From: Marinobacter salinus
Lineage (GTDB): Bacteria; Pseudomonadota; Gammaproteobacteria; Pseudomonadales; Oleiphilaceae
Direction: 5' to 3'
Assembly: GCF_001854125.1 (NCBI RefSeq)
Contig: NZ_CP017715.1
Coordinates: 1,798,001-1,862,000, forward strand
Length of the DNA stretch: 64,000 bases
Shown: piece after piece, positions 46,671 through 55,011 of the stretch
Layout: every line of letters begins with the position of its first letter
Position numbering within the stretch: the first letter of the stretch is position 1
Notes under the pieces: generated by a model
What the model saw: the letters and a program-made list of their open reading frames with translations, nothing else
Told to the model about the DNA's origin: nothing
Databases searched by the model: none
Program-made: the position numbers and the translations under genes

Positions 46671-48287
46671 TCAATGTCTCGAAACCCGGAACTGCTCGAT
46701 GGTTGCTCTCAGGGTTTCTGCCATGGTCAGCAAATCTCCGGCAATATGGGCAGTCTGCTGGGCATCCCGGGAGGTTTGCTCGGCGGAGCGGCTTATTTCA
46801 ATCACATTAAGGTTGATGGATTCAGATACTTCGCTCTGTTCGTTGGCAGCACTTTCCATCTCCTGATTCAGATCCGTAATCTCCCGCACGGCCGCAGCGA
46901 TGTTCTGAAGTTCTGACTCCACCTTGAGGATCGCCTCTACCTGGGACTCCGCCATGCCCGAGGCATGGCGCATGGTGGCAACACAATCAACCACTTCGTT
47001 TTTCAGGCCATTAATGGTTTTGCGAATGTCTTCGGTGGAATCCTGAGTCCGTGACGCCAGCGCTCGCACCTCATCAGCAACCACGGAGAACCCCCGCCCC
47101 TGCTCGCCCGCACGAGCCGCCTCGATAGCGGCATTCAAAGCCAGCAGATTGGTCTGGTCCGCAATCGTGGAAATCACTTCAAGCATATCTGTCATTTGAC
47201 CCGTGCGCTGATCCAATTGCCCGATACGCTGCGCACCGTTCTGCACTTCGGTATTGAGGGCCTCAATACCGTTCACCGCCTCCCGCGCCAATTGTTCACC
47301 GTTACTCGCCGATTCGGCAGTATCTGCGGATTTTCGGGTTGTATTGATCGCATTTTCACGCACCTGAACGGACGAAGCCGCCATCTCCGTCGTCGCACTG
47401 GCCACCTGGTCGGTGTTGTCACGCTGAGCCAGCACTTCCCTTTCCGTTGTTTCTGCCTTCCCGGCGATGTTTCGAGCTGCCTGCTCCACCTGCCCGGCAT
47501 TATCCATCACCGTATTCATGCTTTCCCGAATCTTGGTCATCATACGGTTGAAGGCACGAGAAACTGAGCCGATTTCATCATTGCGGGAAACATCCAACTC
47601 AATGGTGAGGTCGGAATTTCGGGAAATTTCATCCATGCGATCGTGTAGCCGGCGCAATCTGGAAAAAACGAGCCGCCCCAGAGCGAATGCCGTCAGGAAA
47701 AAGACGGCGGCGAAAATCACTACCTGGATTCCACCACTGGTCAGAAGCTCACGGTGCAAGCGGGCGTCACTGTCTGCGAGAGAGTAATCGACACGAATCG
47801 CGCCAAGGACATCCCCTTCCTTCGCCTGGTGACACCCAAGGCAATTCACCCCCTGATAATCTTCTCTGGCGATAACCGGCTTGATCAATGTGAACACCCG
47901 GCCTTCCTCATTGCTGGAATACAGCTCCACCCGCTCTCCGGAAAGAGCTCTTTTATCTTCAGGCTCGCGGGTCTGTTCCGTTGCTGTGCCACTGCCAAAC
48001 ATCCGGTTCAGGTGATCACTCCGGATGACGCGGACATCCAGAACATCGTTCGGAGCCATGACTTTATCGCGCAGCATGTCACGGTTACCAATGGTGCCCG
48101 TGACCATCATGGTGTTCAGCCCGTCGAAATAGGACTTGGCCAGGCCATCAACGTATTTTTGGCTGTATTCCTCCATGTGGTCACGCTGGGAATCGGCACT
48201 GTAGAGTACCGTGAAAACCAGAACCAGAGAGAAAGCCGCAGCCAACGCAGCGAGTAACAAAAAGCGAATGGAGTATTGTTTTTTCAT
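46671..48287 (-). CDS. Methyl-accepting chemotaxis protein with CXXCH periplasmic domain
   Basis: 538 aa. TM1 about 8-30, periplasmic domain about 31-187, TM2 about 188-207, HAMP, then the methylation helices and the conserved hairpin ([30 protein letters not shown]). The periplasmic part carries CLGCH at 149-153 ([19 protein letters not shown]), a c-type haem attachment motif, resembling DUF3365 sensors. It probably relays redox, oxygen or NO signals to the flagellar Che system. No CheW-binding anomaly seen. Confidence 0.93.
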   Translation of the reverse strand: MKKQYSIRFLLLAALAAAFSLVLVFTVLYSADSQRDHMEEYSQKYVDGLAKSYFDGLNTMMVTGTIGNRDMLRDKVMAPNDVLDVRVIRSDHLNRMFGSGTATEQTREPEDKRALSGERVELYSSNEEGRVFTLIKPVIAREDYQGVNCLGCHQAKEGDVLGAIRVDYSLADSDARLHRELLTSGGIQVVIFAAVFFLTAFALGRLVFSRLRRLHDRMDEISRNSDLTIELDVSRNDEIGSVSRAFNRMMTKIRESMNTVMDNAGQVEQAARNIAGKAETTEREVLAQRDNTDQVASATTEMAASSVQVRENAINTTRKSADTAESASNGEQLAREAVNGIEALNTEVQNGAQRIGQLDQRTGQMTDMLEVISTIADQTNLLALNAAIEAARAGEQGRGFSVVADEVRALASRTQDSTEDIRKTINGLKNEVVDCVATMRHASGMAESQVEAILKVESELQNIAAAVREITDLNQEMESAANEQSEVSESINLNVIEISRSAEQTSRDAQQTAHIAGDLLTMAETLRATIEQFRVSRH

Positions 48288-48544
48288 GGCAACCCGGCAA
48301 AAAAGAGACGACCACCAAGCGGCAGTGCGGAAATGTTTTGCAATCAGCTTCGACGACTAATCGTCACCAAATCTTATAGAAGTGCGTCAAGTTTTTACTG
48401 ATTCAAATCAGATCCGAGACATTTACTACCGAATTCCCAAGCAAACGAAGAGTTATTCCCAGCTGGCCCGAAAAATGCTTTGCCTTAATCCAGACAATGA
48501 TATTTCGGCAAACGATACCGAAAGCCGATGGAGGAAACCCAGCC

Positions 48545-49210
48545 ATGTCCATACTGACGTCTCTGATCCGGGCCAGCACCCAATTTCAGCAGGCAATGGA
48601 AAATCGCCCGTCACCGGCAAGCCCCGACGATGGCAGTCATGCCAAGGCAGAGGGTTCGAAGCCGGAGGCCATTGGCGCCCCCGGAGATGACCGGTTTACT
48701 CCCTCAGGGGAAGCAGGCGCTGATCCCGCCAGCATGAAAGCCAGAAAGCTGGCCATGACGGAATACAAGCAAACAGTGGGGCAGGATCTTGCCTTCGTTC
48801 GTGAAACACTGCGGCACAAGCTTGCCGAATATAACCTGCACCCGGCAACTTCGGTCAATGTCAGTAAAAGCGCAGCCGGCACTCTTCAGGTAGAAGGCAA
48901 GATTGCCGAGGAGACCAGAGCTCGGGTGGAAAGCGATCTCAACAACAACAAAAATTTCAAGGACGCGCTCGGCAGGTTGAGCGCAAACGAGCCCGCACTG
49001 CATTTCATGGACAACGCGCTGAAACTGAACCAGGCATATGGGGTAAACAACCCATTGCTTGATACATTGATCAGCGAGAATCAGCAGTTCAACGGTCTAC
49101 AGGATCTGGTCCACCGCTACGACACTCTGCGCCGCTCCGCTGGCACCGAGCACATCGAAGCGGCAGGAAACACCGGGGGTTATGCGTTCAACCTGAACGC
49201 ACGGGCCTAG
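48545..49210 (+). CDS. Hypothetical protein, unknown family
   Basis: 221 aa, no signal peptide or membrane helix. The N-terminal third is polar and low in complexity (Ser, Pro, Gly, Asp, Lys). The rest holds a predicted alpha/beta segment (TSVNVSKSAAGTLQVEGKI) and helices (ARVESDLNNNKNFKDALGRL; LLDTLISENQQFNGLQDLVHRY). I do not recognise the family. GGAGGA lies 9 nt before ATG 48545. It is divergent from the chemoreceptor and converges with the YciO gene. Confidence 0.75.
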   Translation: MSILTSLIRASTQFQQAMENRPSPASPDDGSHAKAEGSKPEAIGAPGDDRFTPSGEAGADPASMKARKLAMTEYKQTVGQDLAFVRETLRHKLAEYNLHPATSVNVSKSAAGTLQVEGKIAEETRARVESDLNNNKNFKDALGRLSANEPALHFMDNALKLNQAYGVNNPLLDTLISENQQFNGLQDLVHRYDTLRRSAGTEHIEAAGNTGGYAFNLNARA

Positions 49211-49213
49211 AAA

Positions 49214-49837
49214 TCACACTTCGAAAGGCGCGGGATCCCCTTTCCCCACCCGCGTCACTACCGGTGCTTCACCGGTGAAGTCGACCACGGTGGTTGCTTC
49301 CATCCCACAGAAACCACCATCAATGATCAGATCCATCTCGTGTTCCAAGGTATCCCGGATTTCATAAGGATCCGTCATCGGCTCGGATTCTCCGGGCAAG
49401 ATCAGCGTGCTGCTCATGATCGGCTCACCCAACTCCCCCAGCAACGCTTGCACAATGGCGTTGTCCGGTACCCGAACACCCACGGACCGCCGCTTGGGAT
49501 GCAGCAGTCGGCGTGGCACCTCGCTGGTGGCATCGAGGATAAAGGTATAGGGTCCTGGGGTGAACGTCTTCAAGAGCCGATACTGAGTGTTGTCCACCTT
49601 GGCATAAACGCCGATATCCGAGAGGTCCCGGCATACCAGCGTAAAGTTGTGCTTGTCGTCGAGGCGGCGGATTCGCTTTATCCGGTCTGCCGCCTGCTTG
49701 TCGCCCAGATGACAGCCAATGGCGTACGCAGAGTCCGTTGGATAAACAATCACTCCACCCTTGCGCAATATATCCACAGCCTGATTGATCAGGCGCTTCT
49801 GGGGCGTTTCCGGGTGAATCTGGAAAAACTGACTCAT
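49214..49837 (-). CDS. yciO: YciO/Sua5/YrdC family protein
   Basis: 207 aa with the YrdC-like fold: KGGVIVYPTDSAYAIGCH near residue 30, KRIRRLDDKHNFTLVC around 55, PGPYTFIL around 95 and RVPDN around 125. Paralogues make threonylcarbamoyl-AMP for tRNA modification; the YciO group has weak or unclear activity. ATG 49837 overlaps the stop of the upstream bolA-like gene (ATGA). Confidence 0.9.
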   Translation of the reverse strand: MSQFFQIHPETPQKRLINQAVDILRKGGVIVYPTDSAYAIGCHLGDKQAADRIKRIRRLDDKHNFTLVCRDLSDIGVYAKVDNTQYRLLKTFTPGPYTFILDATSEVPRRLLHPKRRSVGVRVPDNAIVQALLGELGEPIMSSTLILPGESEPMTDPYEIRDTLEHEMDLIIDGGFCGMEATTVVDFTGEAPVVTRVGKGDPAPFEV

Positions 49838-50190
49838 GAGCCTTCCCCCCGACTGAGACGCGCCGCCATTGCGGGATCCGTTTTCGAGCCACCCATGCAA
49901 TTGGGCGAATCAGGCACTGACTGGCCGGTAGCCTCCCACTCTTCCGGCGAATACAGATGCAACGCAAGAGCGTGTACCTCGCCGGCCAGCTCTTCCGTCA
50001 GCACTTTGTATATGGACTGGTGCCGTTTTACCTTCATCTGCCCTTCGAAATCGGGGGAAACCAGGGTTACCTTGAAATGGGTTTCTGAATTCGGGGGCAC
50101 ACTGTGTTTGTGGCTTTCGTTCTCCACCCGGAGGATTCGGGCGTCAAAAGCATCACCCAGTTTCGTTTCAATGGCGTTCTGGATCTTCAT
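49834..50190 (-). CDS. bolA: BolA family protein
   Basis: 118 aa. The N-terminal 90 residues are BolA: ILRVENESHKHS, THFKVTLVSPDFEG, KRHQSIYKVLTEEL and HALALHLYSPEEW. BolA proteins bind [2Fe-2S] clusters with monothiol glutaredoxins and influence morphology and stress responses. The last 25 residues are a variable tail. Translationally coupled to yciO. Confidence 0.93.
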   Translation of the reverse strand: MKIQNAIETKLGDAFDARILRVENESHKHSVPPNSETHFKVTLVSPDFEGQMKVKRHQSIYKVLTEELAGEVHALALHLYSPEEWEATGQSVPDSPNCMGGSKTDPAMAARLSRGEGS

Positions 50191-50316
50191 AACTCAATGA
50201 CTCTCCACAGTCTTTCTTTATCCCCAGTCTACTACACAAAACGCCGGCCACCCGAACCTTGACACCAAAGAGCCAAACAGCCACATTCCCACACCGTTCC
50301 AATCGCACTGACAACC

Positions 50317-52491
50317 ATGCACCTTTACATCGCTGAAAAACCAAGCCTTGGCCGCGCGATCGCCGCAGCTCTGCCCGGACCACACCAAAAGGGTCCGGGC
50401 TGGATTCGCTGCGGCCAGGGAGACGATGCCGCCACGGTCAGCTGGTGCATCGGTCATCTTCTGGAGCCGGCCGAGCCAGCCCGCTACAACCCCGCCTGGA
50501 AAAAGTGGCGCCAGGAAGACCTCCCCATGTTTCCGGAGAAGTGGGAGGTCATGCCCAAGGATAGCGTGCGCCAGCAGCTCAAGGTGCTTGATTCCCTGAT
50601 TCGCAAGGCCGATACCATTACCCATGCCGGCGACCCGGACCGCGAAGGCCAGCTGCTCGTAGATGAGGTCATACGCTATTTTGGCGCAAAATCGCCGGTC
50701 CACCGGGTACTGATTAACGACTTGACGCCGACCGCAGTGGCAAAAGCCATCGGAAGCCCGAAAGATAACAGCGAGTTCCGCCGGCTTTCCCACTCAGCCC
50801 TGGCCCGTCAACGTGCCGACTGGCTTTACGGCATCAACCTGACCCGCTTTTACACCCTGAGCTATCAGCAACAGGGCGAGCAAGGCGTTTACTCGGTCGG
50901 CCGGGTACAAACACCGGTTCTCGGGCTCGTGGTGGAGCGCGACAAGACGATTGAACATTTCGAGCCAAAGCCGTATTACCGGATTGAAGCGACGTTCCGG
51001 GCTCAGGAAGAAGAAGCTGACCAGCAGCCCTTCACCGCACGCTGGGTGCCTGACGAGCAGATTCAGGACTACCTGGATGAGGAAAACCGGCTACTGGACC
51101 GAGCCACGGCGGAGAGAATCACATCTGACGTCCAGGGGCGTCCTGGCAAGATAACCGAATCCCGATTCCGGGATCGCCCGGAAACACCGCCATTGCCGCT
51201 CTCACTCTCAGCCCTGCAGATTGAAGCGGGGCGCCTGTTCCGGATGGGTGCCAAGGATGTACTCGACACCGCCCAAAACCTGTACGAACGCCATCAGCTC
51301 ATCACCTACCCCAGGTCGGATTGCAGGTATTTGCCGGAAGGCCATTACAACCAGCGCGAGCACGTAATCCACGCCATAGGCAAGGTCGCCCCAGACCTGG
51401 CAGAGGCCTGCGGAAAATCCGACCTTAATCGCCGGACCGCGGCCTGGAACGACAAACAGGTGGACGCACACCACGCCATCATCCCCACCAGCCGCCTGTC
51501 ACCCAGCGGCAAGCTCAGTGATGCCGAGGAAAAGATTTACGGGCTGATCAGCCGTTATTATCTAATGCAGTTTGCCGCGGACGCCATTCACCGGGAAGGC
51601 CGACTGACAGTGAGAGTCGCGGAGCACAGGTTTCGCGCAACTGAAACCGCCATTCTTGAACCAGGCTGGAAATCCCTCGAGCTCAAGCTACGGGAAAACC
51701 GATCGACACCGGAGAAGGCACCCCTGCCCCGGCTGAGCCAGGGCGAGCCGGTATTCTGCGAAGACAACACTATTGCTGAGCGGAAAACTCAGCCCCCACA
51801 GCACTTCACCGACGCCACGCTGTTGTCGGCAATGACGAATATTGCCCGTTTTGTAACCGACACCGAACTTCGCAAAACCCTCAGGGAAACCGACGGCCTG
51901 GGCACGGAAGCGACCAGAGCTGCGATTATTGACACGCTGTTCAAGCGCGATTACCTGTATCGCGACAGCCGCCATATACGAGCCACCGACAAGGGCAAGG
52001 CCCTCATTGGCGCCCTTCCGGAATCGGTCAGCAAGCCCGACAGGACAGCCGTATGGGAAGCCACTCTGGAAAGCATCCGGCGCGGCGAAGGCGACCCCCG
52101 AAAATTTCTGGAAACCCTGAAAGAGGAAATCCGGGGCTTTATTCACAGCCCCCGGAATGCACCCTCCAGTGACAGAGTGGGTGAACCGTTAACGGATCAG
52201 GTGCACTGCCCGAAATGTCGCGCCCCGATGACCGAACGGGAAGGCAAATTCGGACGTTTTTTTGCCTGCACACGGTACCCGAACTGCAAAGGCACCCGGC
52301 CCATAGAAGACTCCGCGCCACGAGACGGAACGGGGCAGAAACCGGTACCATGCCCCCATTGTTTTTCGCCACTGGTGCGGCGAAAAAGTAAAAAGGGATG
52401 GTTCTGGGGCTGCAGTAATTTTCCCGCCTGCCGACAAACACTGGATGACGATGACGGAAAACCTGCTATCCGTTTACGCAAATCTACATAA
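50317..52491 (+). CDS. topB: DNA topoisomerase III
   Basis: 724 aa type IA topoisomerase: N-terminal Toprim (YIAEKPSLGRAIA; AGDPDREGQLLVDE), and the catalytic Tyr in LITYPRSDCRYLPEGHY (about 330). The C-terminal part is longer than E. coli TopB and carries two Cys4 zinc ribbons (CPKCRAP...CTRYPNC and CPHCFSP...CSNFPAC). It resolves DNA intertwining with RecQ-type helicases. Divergent from bolA-yciO. Confidence 0.96.
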   Translation: MHLYIAEKPSLGRAIAAALPGPHQKGPGWIRCGQGDDAATVSWCIGHLLEPAEPARYNPAWKKWRQEDLPMFPEKWEVMPKDSVRQQLKVLDSLIRKADTITHAGDPDREGQLLVDEVIRYFGAKSPVHRVLINDLTPTAVAKAIGSPKDNSEFRRLSHSALARQRADWLYGINLTRFYTLSYQQQGEQGVYSVGRVQTPVLGLVVERDKTIEHFEPKPYYRIEATFRAQEEEADQQPFTARWVPDEQIQDYLDEENRLLDRATAERITSDVQGRPGKITESRFRDRPETPPLPLSLSALQIEAGRLFRMGAKDVLDTAQNLYERHQLITYPRSDCRYLPEGHYNQREHVIHAIGKVAPDLAEACGKSDLNRRTAAWNDKQVDAHHAIIPTSRLSPSGKLSDAEEKIYGLISRYYLMQFAADAIHREGRLTVRVAEHRFRATETAILEPGWKSLELKLRENRSTPEKAPLPRLSQGEPVFCEDNTIAERKTQPPQHFTDATLLSAMTNIARFVTDTELRKTLRETDGLGTEATRAAIIDTLFKRDYLYRDSRHIRATDKGKALIGALPESVSKPDRTAVWEATLESIRRGEGDPRKFLETLKEEIRGFIHSPRNAPSSDRVGEPLTDQVHCPKCRAPMTEREGKFGRFFACTRYPNCKGTRPIEDSAPRDGTGQKPVPCPHCFSPLVRRKSKKGWFWGCSNFPACRQTLDDDDGKPAIRLRKST

Positions 52492-52606
52492 CGACACTGA
52501 ATGCGCACTCGCATTTTGGGATAATTACTTGGTATAGCTGGTGAGTCGGCCTGATCAACAGGCTATCGACGCCACCACAGAAGCAACAAACTCCGGGAGA
52601 AGCCTC

Positions 52607-53347
52607 ATGCGGATCGCTCTGCTAGAAGACGAACATGAACAGGCTCAGCACGTTCAATCGGTTTTATCCGAGCGCGGCCACCACTGCGACAGCTTCCCCT
52701 CTGGCCAGTCTTTTCTTAGCGCGGTTCTGCATCGCAGTTACGACCTGCTGATCCTTGACTGGCAGATTCCGGATATGACCGGCATTGATGTTCTGCAAAC
52801 AGTGCGAGAACAGATCAACTGGGGTATTCCGGTGGTTTTCCTGACCCAGCGGGACAGCGAAGCCGACATAGTCCGTGCCCTGGATGCCGGTGCCGATGAT
52901 TACCTGGCCAAGCCCGCCCGGGAAGCCGAGCTTGTGGCTCGAATTAACGCTCTTGCACGGCGCAGCAATCCGGACAACGAAAAAGAAGTACTCAGGTACG
53001 GCCCTTTTGAAATCAACACTCAGCAGCGCACCATCAGCCTTCATTCCGAGGAACTGACACTGACCGACAAGGATTTCGACCTGACGCTTTTCCTGTTCCA
53101 GAACCAGGGCCGGCTACTGACTCGCGAAATGCTCCTTGAACGGGTATGGGGGCTTGCCCGGGACATCAATACCCGCACCGTTGACACACACATGAGCCGG
53201 CTTCGTCGCCGACTCGGGCTGAACCCGGAAAATGGTTTCCGGATTAAAACCATTTATCAGCGCGGCTACCGACTGGAAGCCATGAAGGCCGAAGAACCGG
53301 ACCATGTAGAGGGCACCATTGAGACCGATCGGGCAGTAAATGGGTAA
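52607..53347 (+). CDS. OmpR-family response regulator of a FecR/CHASE2 system
   Basis: 246 aa. Receiver with LEDEHEQ acidic pair, phospho-Asp in LILDWQIPD and Lys in LAKPA. Winged-helix domain ends IYQRGYRLEA. Start ATG 52607 has GGGAGA 7 nt upstream (a GTG at 52541 is in frame). It overlaps the FecR gene by 8 bp, and a CHASE2 kinase follows, so the three genes form one signalling operon. Confidence 0.92.
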   Translation: MRIALLEDEHEQAQHVQSVLSERGHHCDSFPSGQSFLSAVLHRSYDLLILDWQIPDMTGIDVLQTVREQINWGIPVVFLTQRDSEADIVRALDAGADDYLAKPAREAELVARINALARRSNPDNEKEVLRYGPFEINTQQRTISLHSEELTLTDKDFDLTLFLFQNQGRLLTREMLLERVWGLARDINTRTVDTHMSRLRRRLGLNPENGFRIKTIYQRGYRLEAMKAEEPDHVEGTIETDRAVNG

Positions 53348-54980
53348 AACGGGGTTGTTGCACCGCATTTTTCGGGCGCTTTGTTCGCCTGTGCTTCTGG
53401 CACTGGCGCTCTCTGCCCATGGCGAACTGTCGGTCACTCAGGGATCGGCAACACCTGTATCGGACTCAGCGTGGAATTCGGTACCCGAATGGGTCTACAC
53501 CTTGCGTCCGGGTGAGAGCTTTTCCGGGGTGATGCAAGACCTGCTGGCACCGGGCTTCACAAGCGGCCGGGTGTTGCAGCATAACGGTATTGAAACTCGC
53601 ACACTCGTGTCTGAGGGAGACCGCATTCGCATCCCCCTTGCCTGGCTCAAACGACAGCCCGATCCCGCCAGGGTTACCTCGATTTCCGGAGCCGTCCATT
53701 TCATTTCCGGCGCCGACGGTCGCAAGCTGCCATTGACCCGTGACACCCTGATTCGTGTTGGTGATGAAGTTCTGTCCAGCTCCGGTACCGCCACCATTGA
53801 ACTGGCCGATGGCTCCAAGGTAAGGCTTTCACCCAGCTCACACATGGTATTCAACCGCCTTACTCAGTACGGAAAGTCGGGCATGGTAGACACCCGTCTG
53901 CGCCTGAACAAAGGTGAAGTACACACCCGGGTAAAGCCCGTTATTGAAGGTGGAGCCCGATTCGAGATTTCCACACCTTCAGCGGTCGCAGCCGTACGTG
54001 GCACCGCGTTTGCCATACAAACCTCCCCAGAAGGCACCAACCTTCAGGTTACCGACGGTGTTGTGGACTTCGGTGCACCCGGAAAAACCCGGAGGATCCC
54101 TGCCGGCTACAGCGCGAGCGTGTCTACCCAAAGCAACAGTGGACTGAATATCCGCCGCCTGCCTCCGGCACCCGAAGTAAATCCCTTGCCGCCAACGCTG
54201 AACCGGCTTCCGACAGAGCTCACCTGGACACCAAGCGCCGCCCCTCGGCATCAACTGGACATCTTCGAGGCGAAAAGCGGTCGCTGGGTCGAGAGCCGGC
54301 AGGTAAAAGGCGACAATTTCGATATCAGCCTGCTGGACAACGGTGACTACGAGATACATCTGGCTGCCCTGAATCGCTATGGCATCGCGGGCATGCCTGC
54401 CATTATGCCAGTGGAGATTGACCTGCAGGCCCAGGCGGCCGACCTGGTGTCGCCGGTGAACGGCGGCACAGCCAATGATGACATGCCGGAATTCCAGTGG
54501 AGCCTCAATGGCAATAACGAAGTTGCCAGACTTGAAATTGCCGGAGATGACAGCTTCCGGGAATTGATCGCTACCAGCGAATGGGCACCAGAAACCTCAG
54601 CCCTTCCCTCCAAGCCTCTGAGCCCCGGTCAGTATTATTGGCGTGTGGTCACCGAGGCCGGCGGAACCTCGGTCGCCAGCAGTAAACCAAGAACACTGCT
54701 GGTTAACGGCAGCCTGCCACCGGTCCGGATCATCAGTGTGAACTATGTGGACAGCCAGGTTCGGGTATTCTGGGGGAAGGTGGATACCGCCAAGGAGTAC
54801 CGGCTTCAGCTTTCCGAGGAACCCGGATTCAACAACATTATCAAAGAAGCAACCCTCGCGGATACAACCGCGGCCTTGCGTCTTATTCCCGGAAGGCGGT
54901 ATTTTGTGCGCCTCAAAGCTCTTTCTGAAGGCCCGCTGACAAGTCGGTGGGGACCCGGGAGGGAGTTGTACCTGGAATAA
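53340..54980 (+). CDS. Envelope FecR-domain protein with LysM-like N-terminus
   Basis: 546 aa with a signal peptide (LLALALSAHG). A LysM-like segment (YTLRPGESFSGVMQDLLAPGF, about 38-90) is followed by a FecR domain (GDEVLSSSGTATIELADGS; TPSAVAAVRGTAFAIQ, about 110-245). The C-terminal half is made of FN3-like repeats (LTWTPSAAPRH; PEFQWSLNG; VRVFWGKVDTAKEYRLQLS). There is no sigma factor or TonB receptor nearby, so it is not a FecIR anti-sigma factor; it may act as a periplasmic or peptidoglycan-bound partner of the kinase. Confidence 0.88.
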   Translation: MGKTGLLHRIFRALCSPVLLALALSAHGELSVTQGSATPVSDSAWNSVPEWVYTLRPGESFSGVMQDLLAPGFTSGRVLQHNGIETRTLVSEGDRIRIPLAWLKRQPDPARVTSISGAVHFISGADGRKLPLTRDTLIRVGDEVLSSSGTATIELADGSKVRLSPSSHMVFNRLTQYGKSGMVDTRLRLNKGEVHTRVKPVIEGGARFEISTPSAVAAVRGTAFAIQTSPEGTNLQVTDGVVDFGAPGKTRRIPAGYSASVSTQSNSGLNIRRLPPAPEVNPLPPTLNRLPTELTWTPSAAPRHQLDIFEAKSGRWVESRQVKGDNFDISLLDNGDYEIHLAALNRYGIAGMPAIMPVEIDLQAQAADLVSPVNGGTANDDMPEFQWSLNGNNEVARLEIAGDDSFRELIATSEWAPETSALPSKPLSPGQYYWRVVTEAGGTSVASSKPRTLLVNGSLPPVRIISVNYVDSQVRVFWGKVDTAKEYRLQLSEEPGFNNIIKEATLADTTAALRLIPGRRYFVRLKALSEGPLTSRWGPGRELYLE

Positions 54981-55011
54981 CCCATTGATCGAACGTCGCA
55001 CAGCAGGACTC

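Noticed and set aside
48398..48411. CTGATTCAAATCAG as a possible FNR/Dnr site before the chemoreceptor
   Set aside because: Both outer bases deviate from TTGAT-N4-ATCAA and it is 111 bp from the start codon; too weak to annotate next to the perfect site at 40522.
53340..54980. FecR anti-sigma factor for iron uptake
   Set aside because: It has a signal peptide, no sigma-binding cytoplasmic N-terminus, and no sigma factor or TonB receptor gene nearby.
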